Source: Aptenodytes patagonicus (taxonomy: Eukaryota > Chordata > Aves > Sphenisciformes > Spheniscidae). Taken from it: a DNA stretch of 64,000 nt. The position numbers and the translations under genes are program-made. Shown here one piece after another: positions 1 to 12,005 of the stretch; the stretch's first letter is position 1, and each line of letters begins with the position of its first letter. The stretch is from NCBI RefSeq assembly GCF_965638725.1, contig NC_134952.1:16623528-16687527 (forward strand), in the 5' to 3' direction. The notes beneath the pieces are model-generated. The model was given only the letters and a program-made list of their open reading frames with translations. It was not told the origin of the DNA and made no database searches.

Positions 1-2769
1 CTCCAGCCCTCTCCGGAATGCCGGGTACATTCGGCCTGAGCACAGGTACGAGGGAGAACGTTGTTCCAGGCCAGTGCTGCAGGCACACCCTTGAGGTCCA
101 AAAGTCTGGGTGCATGTTTACATTAAACAACATCATCAGATAAAATGTATTTCTTTTCCTCTCTTCTGTGCTCTCTATCTTTTTTCTCTAGCCTGTGAAT
201 TTTGAACCCCTTCTGCTCAGCATCTGTCTGAGCAGCAACAGGAGGCACCAAGAATAGCCCTCTAATCTCTACCCACTTCTTCTTATCCCCTGATACCTTC
301 AGAGGGAGTGGAGGATGCCTTTACTTTCCTTTTATCCTCTGCCCGGACATTCTCATATGAGGCTGTTATGTTCTGTTCTGCAGCAGAAAATGTTAATTTT
401 GGTTTGTTTTGTTTTCTCATAGTTGACCATCATATTAATTTTAAATGACAGAGTTTTTCATATGACAGAGTATGTCATATTCTTCATTTTTGGTAGCATC
501 TTCTATTAAGGTCCATAGGGTCACTCCTTGCGGTGGTTGTCATGAAGTTTTGAGTTTAAGATACTTCTGCAACTTCAGAAGTTTTCGTTTTAAGACACTT
601 GTTTCCAGGGATTTGAATAACTTGCAAGGGAACAAAAGAAGCAGCCAGAAACATGGAACTTGGCATTGACCCAGCCCTTCATTCATAATAAACCTTTAAA
701 AAAAAACAGCAATGACTCAGCACAGGCATAATTCACAAACCAGAAAGGCCTGCTTCCCTGCCTTACAATTGCATTGGTAGGTACTTAATCATGGCAAATA
801 ACATAGTGGATATTTTATTTTTGAAAACATATGCTGTTATATTCATCTCTTTAAATTGCTGTAACACATGGCCTCTCATCTAAAATATCCCTGTCAGATA
901 TAATTGGCAAAAGTCATCAGATGAGGTTCACGTCATATAATTAGATGTATTATATTAGGCTGAACTGGTTACTTTAACAGTAATGCCATGACGTACGCTA
1001 ACAAGATGTTTTCAAATACAAACGACTTCCATGACCTTCTTGAGGCAATAACTCCGATCCTCTGTCATTTATTTTTGGCAATAATCTATTAAAAATATGT
1101 TGGGCAACTTGCTTGGGCCCTTCTAAGCCTCCTCTTCCAAACACACCTGTTGGTGCAGATCCGTACACCCACACAGCTCAGCTCAGACCTCTGCTCAAGC
1201 ACCCCCGCTGGCACGGGACGAGGAGGGGCCAGAGGCGAGGGGCCGTGGCCCTGCACCCCGCCTCGAGTACTGCACCGGGCGTTTGCAGCATCACGTAGCC
1301 AAGCCACTGCACAGACTTGCTGGTCACATTGTGAAACATCTTGTCGGTTCTCGTAAGCTGAGGATCCGTGCCCAAATCCTTTGGATGCTCATCCATCACA
1401 CTAGCAACGAAGCTATTTTACTCCATGCCATTATGCACAGTAGCACTGCTAATAAACATAATATGGCTTTTGCTTCCATAGTGGTACTAGGTACTTTGTC
1501 TAAAGGGAAGAAGCCGCCTAAATTTTACATTCAGGAAACACCATAACCAAAAAGAGCAAAGGCCACGTGATGACTCACTACTTCCTGATGATATTCTGGT
1601 TTTTGAATAACAGTGTGGGTGTGGGTGTCTGGTTTTTGGGTGGGTTTCTTTAAGTTAACGATCTAAAGACACCCCTCTGTTCACCCAGTGATGGTCCTGG
1701 TTTCCTGTCAGTGTCACATTAGAGATGAGTTTATGATGTCTTATGTGCCTCAGTTTTTCTAGTACCTGTGTTGTAATATCAATACTAGGAACTGAATTTA
1801 AATACTGGAAGGAAAAATATAGCCATCTATTTCCAGGGTTATACATTGCCGGGCTGTATCCACACACAGGATTTTTAGCACTAAAAAGATATAAGCCATC
1901 CCCTTTGGACTCCGTTTTATGAGCATAAAGGTATTATTACTCTCCTAGTTCATTCCCCATGAAAGAGGTGCCTATCTGCAAGGCTAATTATTAGAGTAAA
2001 CAATCACCCCCCTAACTGACCTAGTTAAACTGTTGGAAAAGCCGGGGATAATTTCTAATGCAAATTAGTGCACCTGCATACCCAGGGACCCTGCTCTCTG
2101 TTGCTACACAGGAGGTGTGGGTCCAACCACGGCACTGTCTTGGGGATGGACCTGACAGCTACCCACTGCTACAGCTGTCTACAGGACATTACTGGGATGC
2201 ACCTACAGATACTGCTATGTTATATGCACATCACAAGGTTGGGGGGAATACTAAGTTTTGTAACTCTCCTTTGAAGCTGAATGTATTGCCAAAGTCTGCT
2301 TATCGCTTACATCTTGACCTATATTCAGGTGCCAAATTACTGCCTGCAGCTTGTACTCAGGTGAGCAATAATATCACATAGGGTCAAAAATATTACACAT
2401 AATTTTGTCTGGCTTCAGAGAGAAAATTATTTACTTCTAAAGACAAACTTCCTCCCTAAGAAATCACAGATTCCTTTTCAACACGGCCTGGCTCCCTCCT
2501 CAGTGCAAATAAGACTGATTCATGTCACAGCTCTAAGGATTACACAAAATTAGGATGGTCTGTCCCACAGGAAATTCTAACGCATCCTGATCTGATTTTA
2601 CTAAATCAGTAAACAAACCTGAATTTCCAAAATGAAAATTTGAACACAGAAATACAGAAGTGGCAGATCCCAAAATGGGTGAGCTGGAAGGTAAGATCTG
2701 CTGTACTGGCCAGCTCCTGCCTCCAGCGGCTGCAGTCGATGCTTGGGGGGGGATACATTGAACTCAGAG
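1..2769. other. Intergenic, no gene seen
   Basis: Open frames are short and match no family I recognise. A locally GC-rich patch lies at about 1190-1290. I see no confident repeat family. Confidence 0.7.
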
Positions 2770-3580
2770 TGATCCCTTCCCTGGTCCAGCTTCCCCTAGT
2801 GCAGCCATCTGTGACTTAGAGACTTCCACACCTAAGTGATGTACTATGTTTATTTGCTACAGAGAGACTAATCTTCCTTTTTTCATTTAACACCTTTAAG
2901 ACCATTTATATTCTTTATCTCCGTGTCACTCTGTAACAACGAATTCTACATAATTATATAGTGTGTGAAACAGATTTTGCTTGTGTTTATATTGCACTCT
3001 ATTTAATAATTTCTGTGGGTGCCTCTGAATCTGTTGGACTAAGAGAATAGCATGCAATCTGCATAATTTTCTCTCTTATACCTCTAAGATCTTACAAAAA
3101 TTTGCAATATTCCATTCATGATACCTTATCTTTTCCAAGCCAAAGAGTGCCAACCTACTGTGGTTGTCTTATAGTTCTTTTTTTTTAACTTTTCCCAGTT
3201 CTGCTGTATCATTTCTTGAATTGGACTGACCAGTACTACTTCTAGTGTATGGGATGGGTACCTGAATTTATATACTGGTATTATTATATCCCTCTATTCT
3301 TTTTCTAATCACTTGTAAAGTGCTACTTACCTTTATAATCCTTCTGAATACTAATATGAGATTTCTCTGAAAAGTATCCACATTGTCTCCAAGATTTTTT
3401 TGTCTGAATGGTAATAACTAAAATAGACCTCCTCATTATCCACTTAAAATTAAGGATATTTTATGTAAGTCCCGGTTTATTCTATCCTAAACAACTGCGT
3501 ATTATCTGGAAAAGTTTTCATCTTGCTATTCACCTCCCCTTTCCTGATTATTTATGATTGTATGTAACACAAATCCTAGC
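2770..3580 (-). mobile_element. Old CR1 LINE fragment, 3' portion
   Basis: Read in antisense this follows the ancient amniote CR1 layout: tail-proximal segment, the degraded region matching a 'facility/first-shadow' portion of the ORF2 end, then the segment equivalent to 'ttttccaagc ... gagtgccaac' (about 3133-3155) and 'tttctctgaaaagtatccac' (about 3361-3382). It is heavily diverged, with many indels and no open frame. No target-site duplication is visible, as is usual for CR1. Boundaries are approximate. Confidence 0.6.
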
Positions 3581-6500
3581 ATAAGTTGTGTGAAAATTAA
3601 ACTAACGGTAATTTCATAAAAGCTTCTTTTCAGGATACTGAAATGTTTCACAGTGGCATCTTTCAATGATAATCAGCTTCATGATTTTCTGAAATTGTAT
3701 TTAATGTTTGTGAAATTTAAGCGACCCAAACCCTTGTCTAGTTGCAGTTCAGCATTATACTGCATGTGTAACACGGTGCCCCGTTGCTCTGTGGTACGCG
3801 TAGTTTAGTAGCCTGACCCTTCTCAAACGCAGCCAGATCCCCAGTGATACTGGTGGCTTTGTGAAAGGCTTTGCTGTTTCACGCCATTTCTATCGTAAGC
3901 CAAGTCCAACCTTATGGCTCTCACTCTGGGGCACAGGCAAATACAAATAGCTAAAGTGAAACTGAAAGGGTATAAAACTATGTAAAACAAAACCCACCAA
4001 AAAAAAGTTTTCAGAGTCCCATGCAAACAGAAACCTTTTAATTCTCACATATTATGAAACATCTTAATCACTAGCCCCGCCTTTCCTGGAGCAACCTGCC
4101 TGTGTGGGAAAAAACACCTATCCTGACACCTTCTAATACAAGGAAACTAATTATTTCATGTACGCTCATTTGAAACTAGCGTTACTTCCTGAATTCACAG
4201 GGAATTGTTTCGTTTTCCAGCAACATGAATGAGCAGGAATCGCAAGAAAATCCATGACCCTGTGGCAGTGACAAGGCACTTCTGGTCCCTGTTAGCCTGG
4301 GATGTGATCAGCAGTTCCCTCACTGCCAGAAATGGAGGCTTGCCCGGTGCGCAAAAAAACCAGAAACCTAGCCAACATCCAGCGGAGAGTTAACTGTTCC
4401 CTCACCCTTGCTCTCTCCATCGCGCTCCTCCTCAGCTCTGCTCCCAGGTCAACGTGTAAAAATTGAATTTCTAACGCTGGGCAGACACTGCAACTGTATC
4501 TCCAACCACGCTTAGTGCAGGGTAAAAGGTATAAAATATTTACTTTTTGATTATGATGGACTGAAGACATTTCTGGCAAGTTAACAGCCCAGCAGCTATG
4601 GGAGGGGCACTGAAATGTAATGGGGCCATAAGACACTGCAACTTATAGCCCTGCAGAGCCTTTCAACTCATGTTGATATCAGCCAGCGGTTTGGACTGTT
4701 ATTATTTTTTTTTAATTAAACTTTAATATTAACTTTATGCTTATGTGCAAGGGATTGTTGGATGTGGTTCATAGCAGTGATAACAACGTATAGCTGAATC
4801 ACTGTAAAAGGTAGCTAATTTTTTCCCAGACTCCTCTCCTCCCTTCAGTCAATGTTATTCCTTTTCCAAGAAAAGTGACATCCTGGCCTGGCTGAAATGA
4901 ACGCAAGAACTACCTGTGGTTTCAACAGGAGCGGATTTCACCTTGCCCGGGATCTGGGAGAGAGTTGGCATGAGCCCTCAGATTAAAATTCAAGAGTTCC
5001 TGGCTCTCCTTTCAAGTGCACATTATTACCCTGCTCCCCTGCCCACAGCCATCCATCAGCTCTGGACCCTGCTTATCCTGCAAGCACTCTGTAAAGCCGC
5101 CTTTTTTTGAAGTAAACTTCTGCCTCCTCATCCAGCCTCCACATTTGGAGTATTTGAGCACCTTTAGCACATTTCTGTCCAACTTTGGCAGCCTCTGTTG
5201 GAAGCCACACAGAGTTAGTCACCTGCCAAGGAGAAATTAATCACTTTGCTGCTGCCTCCCTCATGCGCAATGGCAGAAATTCAAGCCTTTGGCTCCACCA
5301 GCAGCGACCACGTGCCTGTTTCAGACCTCTTCAACTCTCCTCTGTCACCTCTCCCACCTTCCCTCCACTTGTAGCTAAACTCAGGTTATTATTAATTGGT
5401 ATTAGTGATGAAATATGCTTGCTTTTCCCCCTGCCCCTTCTGCCAACGAGGATGCACTGTGATTAATATCATCTTCAGCTCTAGGTTGAATTACTGAGAT
5501 TGAACTACTCAGTGAGGCCATGCCAAGCCTCCGGCTCCACCACCATGGGACAGCCCCCATCTCAAGCAGAGGGGAGAGTGCCCTGGGGGGCTACTCACTG
5601 CTTCCTCACTTATTGCCAGCCTGTTTCAAAAACTAGGAACTTATCAACAAAGTTAAGCTGTAACAGAGACCACATTTCCAGCTGCAACTCAGCTAGCAAA
5701 CGATGTTCCACAGGCAAACAGAGATGAAGTACACTTATTTGTGAGTTCAGTTGCAAAACAAGCTACTGGACAAGACTAGACAAATCCAGACTTTTTAGGA
5801 AAAATATTATATCTGTTTTTCAGAAAATGCTTTATCACCATAACTGAATGAGTCCCTATTGTATGTCAGGTTTTTCTGACTGGTAGTTCACATACCCCTG
5901 TTAGGATCTCTAGGGTTTTTTTGGTTTTTCCTAAGGGGTCTATGAGAGTGTCTAGGAAAAGTTCCAGCTAAAAGGATTCATACTTCAGCATGAAAATTTA
6001 TAGGGACATCTAAAATGAAAAGACTTGAAACCCCTTAATATATATGCTATGTACACAAATCAACATAAACACATTATATATTTAGCATTCAAAAATTGTA
6101 ATGTACTGGAACAGATGTTGCCTGTGCCACCTTAATTCAGTCTTCTTGTGTGCTTCATACAACTTTTAATTATATAATCACTTTTTTCCCCGCACAAAGC
6201 TGCTGTTTTAAAATTATACAAAATTAATCAACTCTGAAGTTGAACTGAAGGTGTGTAAAGATGCTGACTATCATCCACAGGACAATTCCTGATTTTTTGT
6301 TGAAGAAATCAGGAGGTACAAAGTGATTACCTAATGAAATTGGATTTGTGGAACTTCGTCTTACCTTGAACAGAGAGAAGGACTGGCAGAGTTCAGGCCA
6401 CCCCCATCTCAGTAGAAATGAAATCAACTTTCCAGGTTACTTGCTGACTAGACCAAAGAACATCATGCTAATAAAAAGGAGGGAAATGAGAAAGGAGGAA

Positions 6501-7829
6501 CAAAAGCATATTGTCAGCTCAAGATAAAGATGTTTGGAACAAAATTTATTACATCACTACAAGACCTGGAGAGAAGGAGTTCTCCAATGGCCTCTGCAGC
6601 AGTGGTTTGGGCATGGGCAACAGACAAAAGGGACTGAGACCACTCATAGGAGCACAAATTCACCCCAGTTTATCTTGTTGAAACCTGGTAACAAGATCCT
6701 CATACTAAGAACTGCAAAATCAAGATTAGCCTCCAATTTAGGAAAGTTTCAGTGAGCACAAATGTCAGAAAGTGGCGCGCTCTCATTCTCCATTCCTGGA
6801 TCATGGACAACTGAGAAGCAGATGCCTTGAATGCCCCAAGTGCACAAGAACAAGAAGAGGTAATAGGCAGCCTGGGCAATCACAACAGCGCAGGGTGCTC
6901 GTTTCCTTAAGTATCTGCCCAAACTGTACAAAAAGCTGCACTGTTACAGGCTTCAAACAGAGTGAAATGTGCTGGGTGTCTCTTGGTGCCAACACCAAAG
7001 TGTCCTGAAGACATTTTATGTGTCAGTTTTCATGCTCGGAACGAATTGTATCCACACGAAAGGATTTCTGCCTTACATCTCAGTCTGCCACAGAAAAACT
7101 GATCAGAGAATAGAAGCTGGCTGTTGCTTAGGTCATTTAACAGATGTAATTATGTGCAAACAGAATTATATGCTTGGCTCTGTGGAAGTTCCAAGTTCAC
7201 AAAGCTAAGAATAGTTATGCACAAAATCACCTGGGAGAGGAAATTTAAATAAAAAAAAATCAGTAATAGCTGGGAAATGCTTAAGAAAATTTTCCTAGGT
7301 GCTGGAAAAGACCATAATAAATACATTTTATTACATATAAATATATATACACTATATATAGAATAATAATAAACTACCCTAATAAACAAAACAAGTGTGA
7401 TTAAGATGTCAACCTGATTAAAAAAGGAAATAAAACAACCATAAGAATATGGATAATAACTTAAAAAGACTGAAAGCTAAGAGCAACAGATAAGTATCAG
7501 CTAACCCTTAAGAACTGTAGAAAGGTCAGCAGCGGAGGCAGAAATACTCAAGAAGAAGTGAGATCGAGGTACATAAGGTTAAACATATGGAAATGAACTG
7601 GTCCAGGTAACTTGTAGTCTCAAAGTGTTGAGAGCTGGTGGAGAAGGTCATCAGACCTTTACTATTGGTTTTCAGTACAGCAGTCGTTAAGTTGCAGCTA
7701 CCTGGAAGAGAATTGATGCTACCCCAATGCCTGCAAGAAGACATGGCCCAGCCTGCTGCTCTGACAGAGACCCCAGGAGCACAGCCGAAGAGCAGATAAA
7801 AGATCTGAGGTTAAGGCTAATAGTAGAAG
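3581..7829. other. Intergenic, no gene seen
   Basis: No coding region, RNA gene or clear repeat family recognised. A TA-rich low-complexity patch lies at about 7318-7375. Confidence 0.65.
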
Positions 7830-8210
7830 TAATAGCAAACAACAGGTTTATGGAAAGCAGATCATATCAAACAATACTGATAACTTTTAAAAATTAGGTT
7901 AGAAGTTTTGTTGATAAAGGCACCAGCATGGAGATAATAATCCTGAATTTCTGTAAGATATTCAGCTTTGAGTCACATAAGAAACAAGAGTGAAACCAAA
8001 CCCAGCTTCACACGCATTAAGTGAGAAAAGACGTTAGTTCTTTGATAGGTTTTAAAAGATAAATGGAAACAGAGAGACAGCAATGTTTCTAGTGAGTTTT
8101 CTCTGGGGCCAGGTCATAGCTCTATGCCATTTAGTATTTTAGCAAAATGAAAGAAAGGTAAAATAATTTCAGAGAAATGACACAAGTATTAGAAGAATAT
8201 TGTATAATAG
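7830..8210 (+). mobile_element. Old CR1 LINE fragment, reverse-transcriptase region
   Basis: The order of segments matches the CR1 reverse-transcriptase region in sense: 'atggaaagcagatcatatca' (about 7851-7870), 'ttgataaaggcaccagcatg' (about 7911-7930), a decayed equivalent of the 'DF.KAFD' palm motif (about 7950-7975), and 'tttctagtgagttttctctg' (about 8085-8105), the remnant of the V-P-Q-G box. Frameshifts and stops throughout make it non-functional. Ends are uncertain. Confidence 0.6.
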
Positions 8211-11200
8211 AGAGGCGAAGTAACTGTTCCGCAGTAAAGGACTATGCAGATAAAGGTACAGATAAATAACCATTTTTGAAAGGAAAGGGAATCATCAGTG
8301 GGATAAAAATGAGAGGGAGCATCAGTTCCGTGAAGAGCTCATGAGAAGGAGTTTGAAAATATCTTCCCAGGACGAGGACTTCAGATCTCGACAGAACTGG
8401 AAGAGCAGTCAGTTGGCAATTCACCCTCCAGCAACTTCTCCTTCTTCCAGGCCAAAGCAGGAGGAGGTGCTAAAATAGACGAAGGCAAGAGAAAACAATT
8501 TTTCATTTGGGGTCATGGCAAAAGAAACAGAATAACTGCTTAGCAGTAAATATATATATTTTAAAAAGTAAGTCCACCCCCTCCCCCCCCCGAGGAAACC
8601 GTTCTGGAGAGAGATCTGGTGCCAGGCACTGGTCTGATGTAGTATAGGACCAGCAGGGCCCTGGCAGGTGCTCCTTGGAAAACCTGCTGACATTTGTACA
8701 TGTTCAACACTCCCACAGGGAGACCCTGGCTCTGCAAACTCTTACTTGGCAAACAAGTATTTCGCTTGAAAAATGCAAGAAATTTGAATGGTAGAAAAAG
8801 CTGCATGATTTGGGGAACAGAGAGAAGCTTAAGAGAGTCTAAGCAGCTTTGGAAAGAGGTGCTAGGCTAAAGCTTAAAAAAAAAAAGTAATTTAAAAGAA
8901 ATATCATTTCTCAGAGAGAAAAAAAAGAAGAAAAAAAACCCCAAACCAAAAAGCATTAAAATGTGCACAGACTGACCACAGCAATGACACAGCCATCCGT
9001 AGCACACCTTCTTCAACACGCATAAGATGAGTACAACAACTCCTTGGGATCCTGGACTACAAAAAAAATCCCACCCATAAACTGGCTGTCTAAAGCAACA
9101 GGCTTGTGAAAAGTGCCCAGTAGACATAAAAAATCTTTTAAGAGTTTGAGCAACAGAATACAGAGCTCTAAAACTGAGTGGCTACAACAGTGGGTGGAAA
9201 ACACAGTTGTTCACAGATGTCCCAAAGGATGGTATTGGCACAGTTGTCTTACAACCACGTAGCCAAAACTAGAAACCAGAGAGCTCTCCACTTCTCTGCA
9301 GGTGTTATGAAAAAAAAACCCTTGCACTGATACACTCATCTAGGGAAGGAGGCTGTGCACTCAGTGAGGGCACCAAAAGGTTCACGCGTTGACTGCAGCC
9401 CATGTTAACTGAAACAAACCACAAAAAATTGCTGTCGTTTCTGAAGGGGCCTGGCAAACCTCGCTTTACCACAAAAATATGGAGCTTATTTTTCAGCTTC
9501 AGATGTACAATTTGCAAATTGAATGCAAACCTCAGAAAGACTCAGTTGTTGCAGACAGACTCTAAAGAATTAGAAATACGCTGTAGAGAAACAACAAGAG
9601 CTAGATATCAAATCAGATCAAAACCAACAACTGCTGCAGGTCACGTTTAATGAGAACTGTGATTTCGAGAGCTACTGCTAAAGGTACAACTCTGTAGACA
9701 GGCTTTAGGACTTTTGGCCCTATTTTCAGTTCAAAGAAATCATCTCATAATCTGAAAAGAAACAAAAAAATATTTTTAAAGGCATGAAGACAGTTAACCC
9801 TGAGATGCCATAGGAAGGTATTGTAAAAGTATGAATGAAGCTTCTTTGGAGGTTAAGCAATCTAAGAAAAACAAAGAGTTACCAGGATGGAGATGGTCAG
9901 GTTTGTTGCATTAAACAAGTAAAGCAAAAGAGCAATTTACTGATAGCGCCCTTTTTGTTGGTTTTGTTCCAGCATAGTGTCCTCATCCCCAGATTCAACT
10001 CTTGTCTCTTCTTCAGTCTTCCTAAGCAGCTGCCCCATGCCGAGGGCCTGAAGTTAACATGGAGTGGGGCATGAGGTGGGCAGGATGGGCAGGACGGGCA
10101 GGACGGGCAGGATGGGCAGGACAGGCTCTCCAGGCTCCGTTCAGGTGCTTCACCGGACACACACTGAACACATGCAGATTCACCCGCTAGCTTTGCATAA
10201 ACCTCTACCAAGTCTGTTTAGTTTTCCAAAACGCTGTAATTTATGGAGTCTTCAAAAGGCCTCTCTCCAAATACTCTTTTTTTATCAGCAGCAAAAATTG
10301 CTTTCTATTCTTTTTTACCTTCCCTCATCCTGGGAAGGGTTTGGACTAAAATCCATCTCCTGGAAAGCACCAGCTGAGAACAGCAAGCCTGAAGCACACC
10401 ACCAGCATGAAGAAGGTCAGCCCAAACAGTCACACCTTGGCACAATTCCTTCCAGCCAAAACCACCTTGTAGAGTAAAATGTCCAACCCACTTACAAAAA
10501 AAGTTTCTCTTTACAAGCAGTTGCAATACAAAATCAGTGCCATGGAGGGGAGGAAACTTTTTATATACAAAAAAAAAAAAAAAAGATTGACTTGGAATTT
10601 ATTTAGGTTGACACCAGTGGGACTTTCTCAGAGGGAAGGAAACTTTCTGTGCACTAAATGTTTACCTCCTTTGAGGTAGCAGCAAATTAGGTGTTTACCC
10701 CTTCAAGCAGCAACAGGAGCCAATACACCTGTTCCTTCCAGATTGTCCCTGCTTTTTTTTGGCATGCGATACCCTGAAAATGGCTCCGGTGATCTGCTGT
10801 GGGAGGGCCAGGAGGTTTGCTAAAACAGGTTGAAGCATTTGTTTCTCAAGGAAAAAAAAAAAAAACAGGCGATGGTTGTGCTGGCTAAGAGGATGTAACA
10901 CTCGCTGCATTTCGTTATTTTTGGTATCAGTTCCACAGAATATTGAAATTAGATTAAAAGGAAAACTGAGGAAATGTGGGTAAAAACAAACATGCCACAT
11001 GCATTTATGAAAAAGCCATAAATCCTGTATGGCTGTACCTTTCCTCATGGGGTAAGCGATGGCTTCGGAGAGACGTTATCTGTGGCCTGCCCCATCGCTG
11101 CCCTGTGGATCACCCACCCCCCAGTTCCCATCCCTGGGGAGGATAGGGAGACAGATGGGGACAGTATGACTGTGAAGGGCAACTAAAACCCCATCCCTGA

Positions 11201-11824
11201 TCTGCCAAATGCAAACACGTGCACCCTCCCCGCACGAAAATGGCAGGGAAGGATCAAGGGGTGGAGATGGTGTGAGCATGAAAGCCCTGTTTTGAGCATC
11301 TGCATTTCTCCGGTGGCACCTTGCAAGGAGAGTCACCAAGCTGGCACAGACTGGCAGGTGAAATTCAGTATATTTACATATACTGAAAGCCACAGCTGGA
11401 TTAAAACAACTTTGCCTGCAAAAATGATGGGCTGAGAGGGGGGAATATTACAACCTGGGGTTTTAATTCACAGTCCTGTGAAAAAATCATTGCTTTTCTC
11501 AGTATCAATCCAAAAATGCCTTCAGTGTCAGAAACGGTGATGGGGTGTGCAGGCAACCCAGTTCAGTCCTAGCCAAAAAATCTGCAGAGTGAAGACACAG
11601 ACTTAAAAACATAAAGGGCTTATGCAAAGGAGCCAGACTGAAAAGTGGATTGAAATTCCCTTTTGACCCAACAGTCATCACATGCCTCCTAATCCCTTTG
11701 GTGTGCAGAGTGCCTCAGCCCTCACCTGCAAGGGGAAAAACGGTGGCTCATCCTCCAGGCACATCGGCACCCGATGGACATACAGCACTAGTCCTGCAAC
11801 AGCCAACACCCTGAGCAGAGAAGC
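8211..11824. other. Intergenic with low-complexity patches
   Basis: No gene seen. It holds A-rich DNA at about 8877-8945, a C/G-rich run near 8579-8592, an A16 run at 10569-10584, and the 9-bp minisatellite listed separately. Confidence 0.65.
10078..10122 (+). repeat. 9-bp minisatellite, five units
   Basis: Five head-to-tail units of GGGCAGGAY, differing only in the last base (T, C, C, T, C). The local long frames reading RTGRMGRTG on + and CPSCPSCPS on - are products of this repeat, not genes. Confidence 0.95.
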
Positions 11825-12005
11825 AGCTTATACCAGCAAAAAAAAGTTGTTTTGCTGGTAGGAATTAAACCAGTTCAGTGAATAGATTACATTATAACAA
11901 CAACAAAAAGGCCTTTTGATGGTAGGACCGAACTCACAGTAGGGATTTTGCTGTTGTAATTATACCATTGCCATGCCAGCAAAACTTTTTAAGTATAGAC
12001 CAACT
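11825..12005. mobile_element. MITE-like palindromic repeat remnant
   Basis: TACCAGCAAAA (11831-11841) and TTTTGCTGGTA (11850-11860) form a perfect 11-bp inverted repeat. A second decayed pair (TTTTGCTG near 11946, CAGCAAAA near 11977) and the ending 'aagtatagacc' give the overall look of a nonautonomous DNA transposon (hAT-like) common in amniotes. I cannot assign a named family, and terminal duplications are not clear. Confidence 0.4.

Noticed and set aside
10064-10477. 137-codon frame and its minus-strand partner at 9897-10211
   Set aside because: Both start in the 9-bp minisatellite and the rest is non-coding in character.
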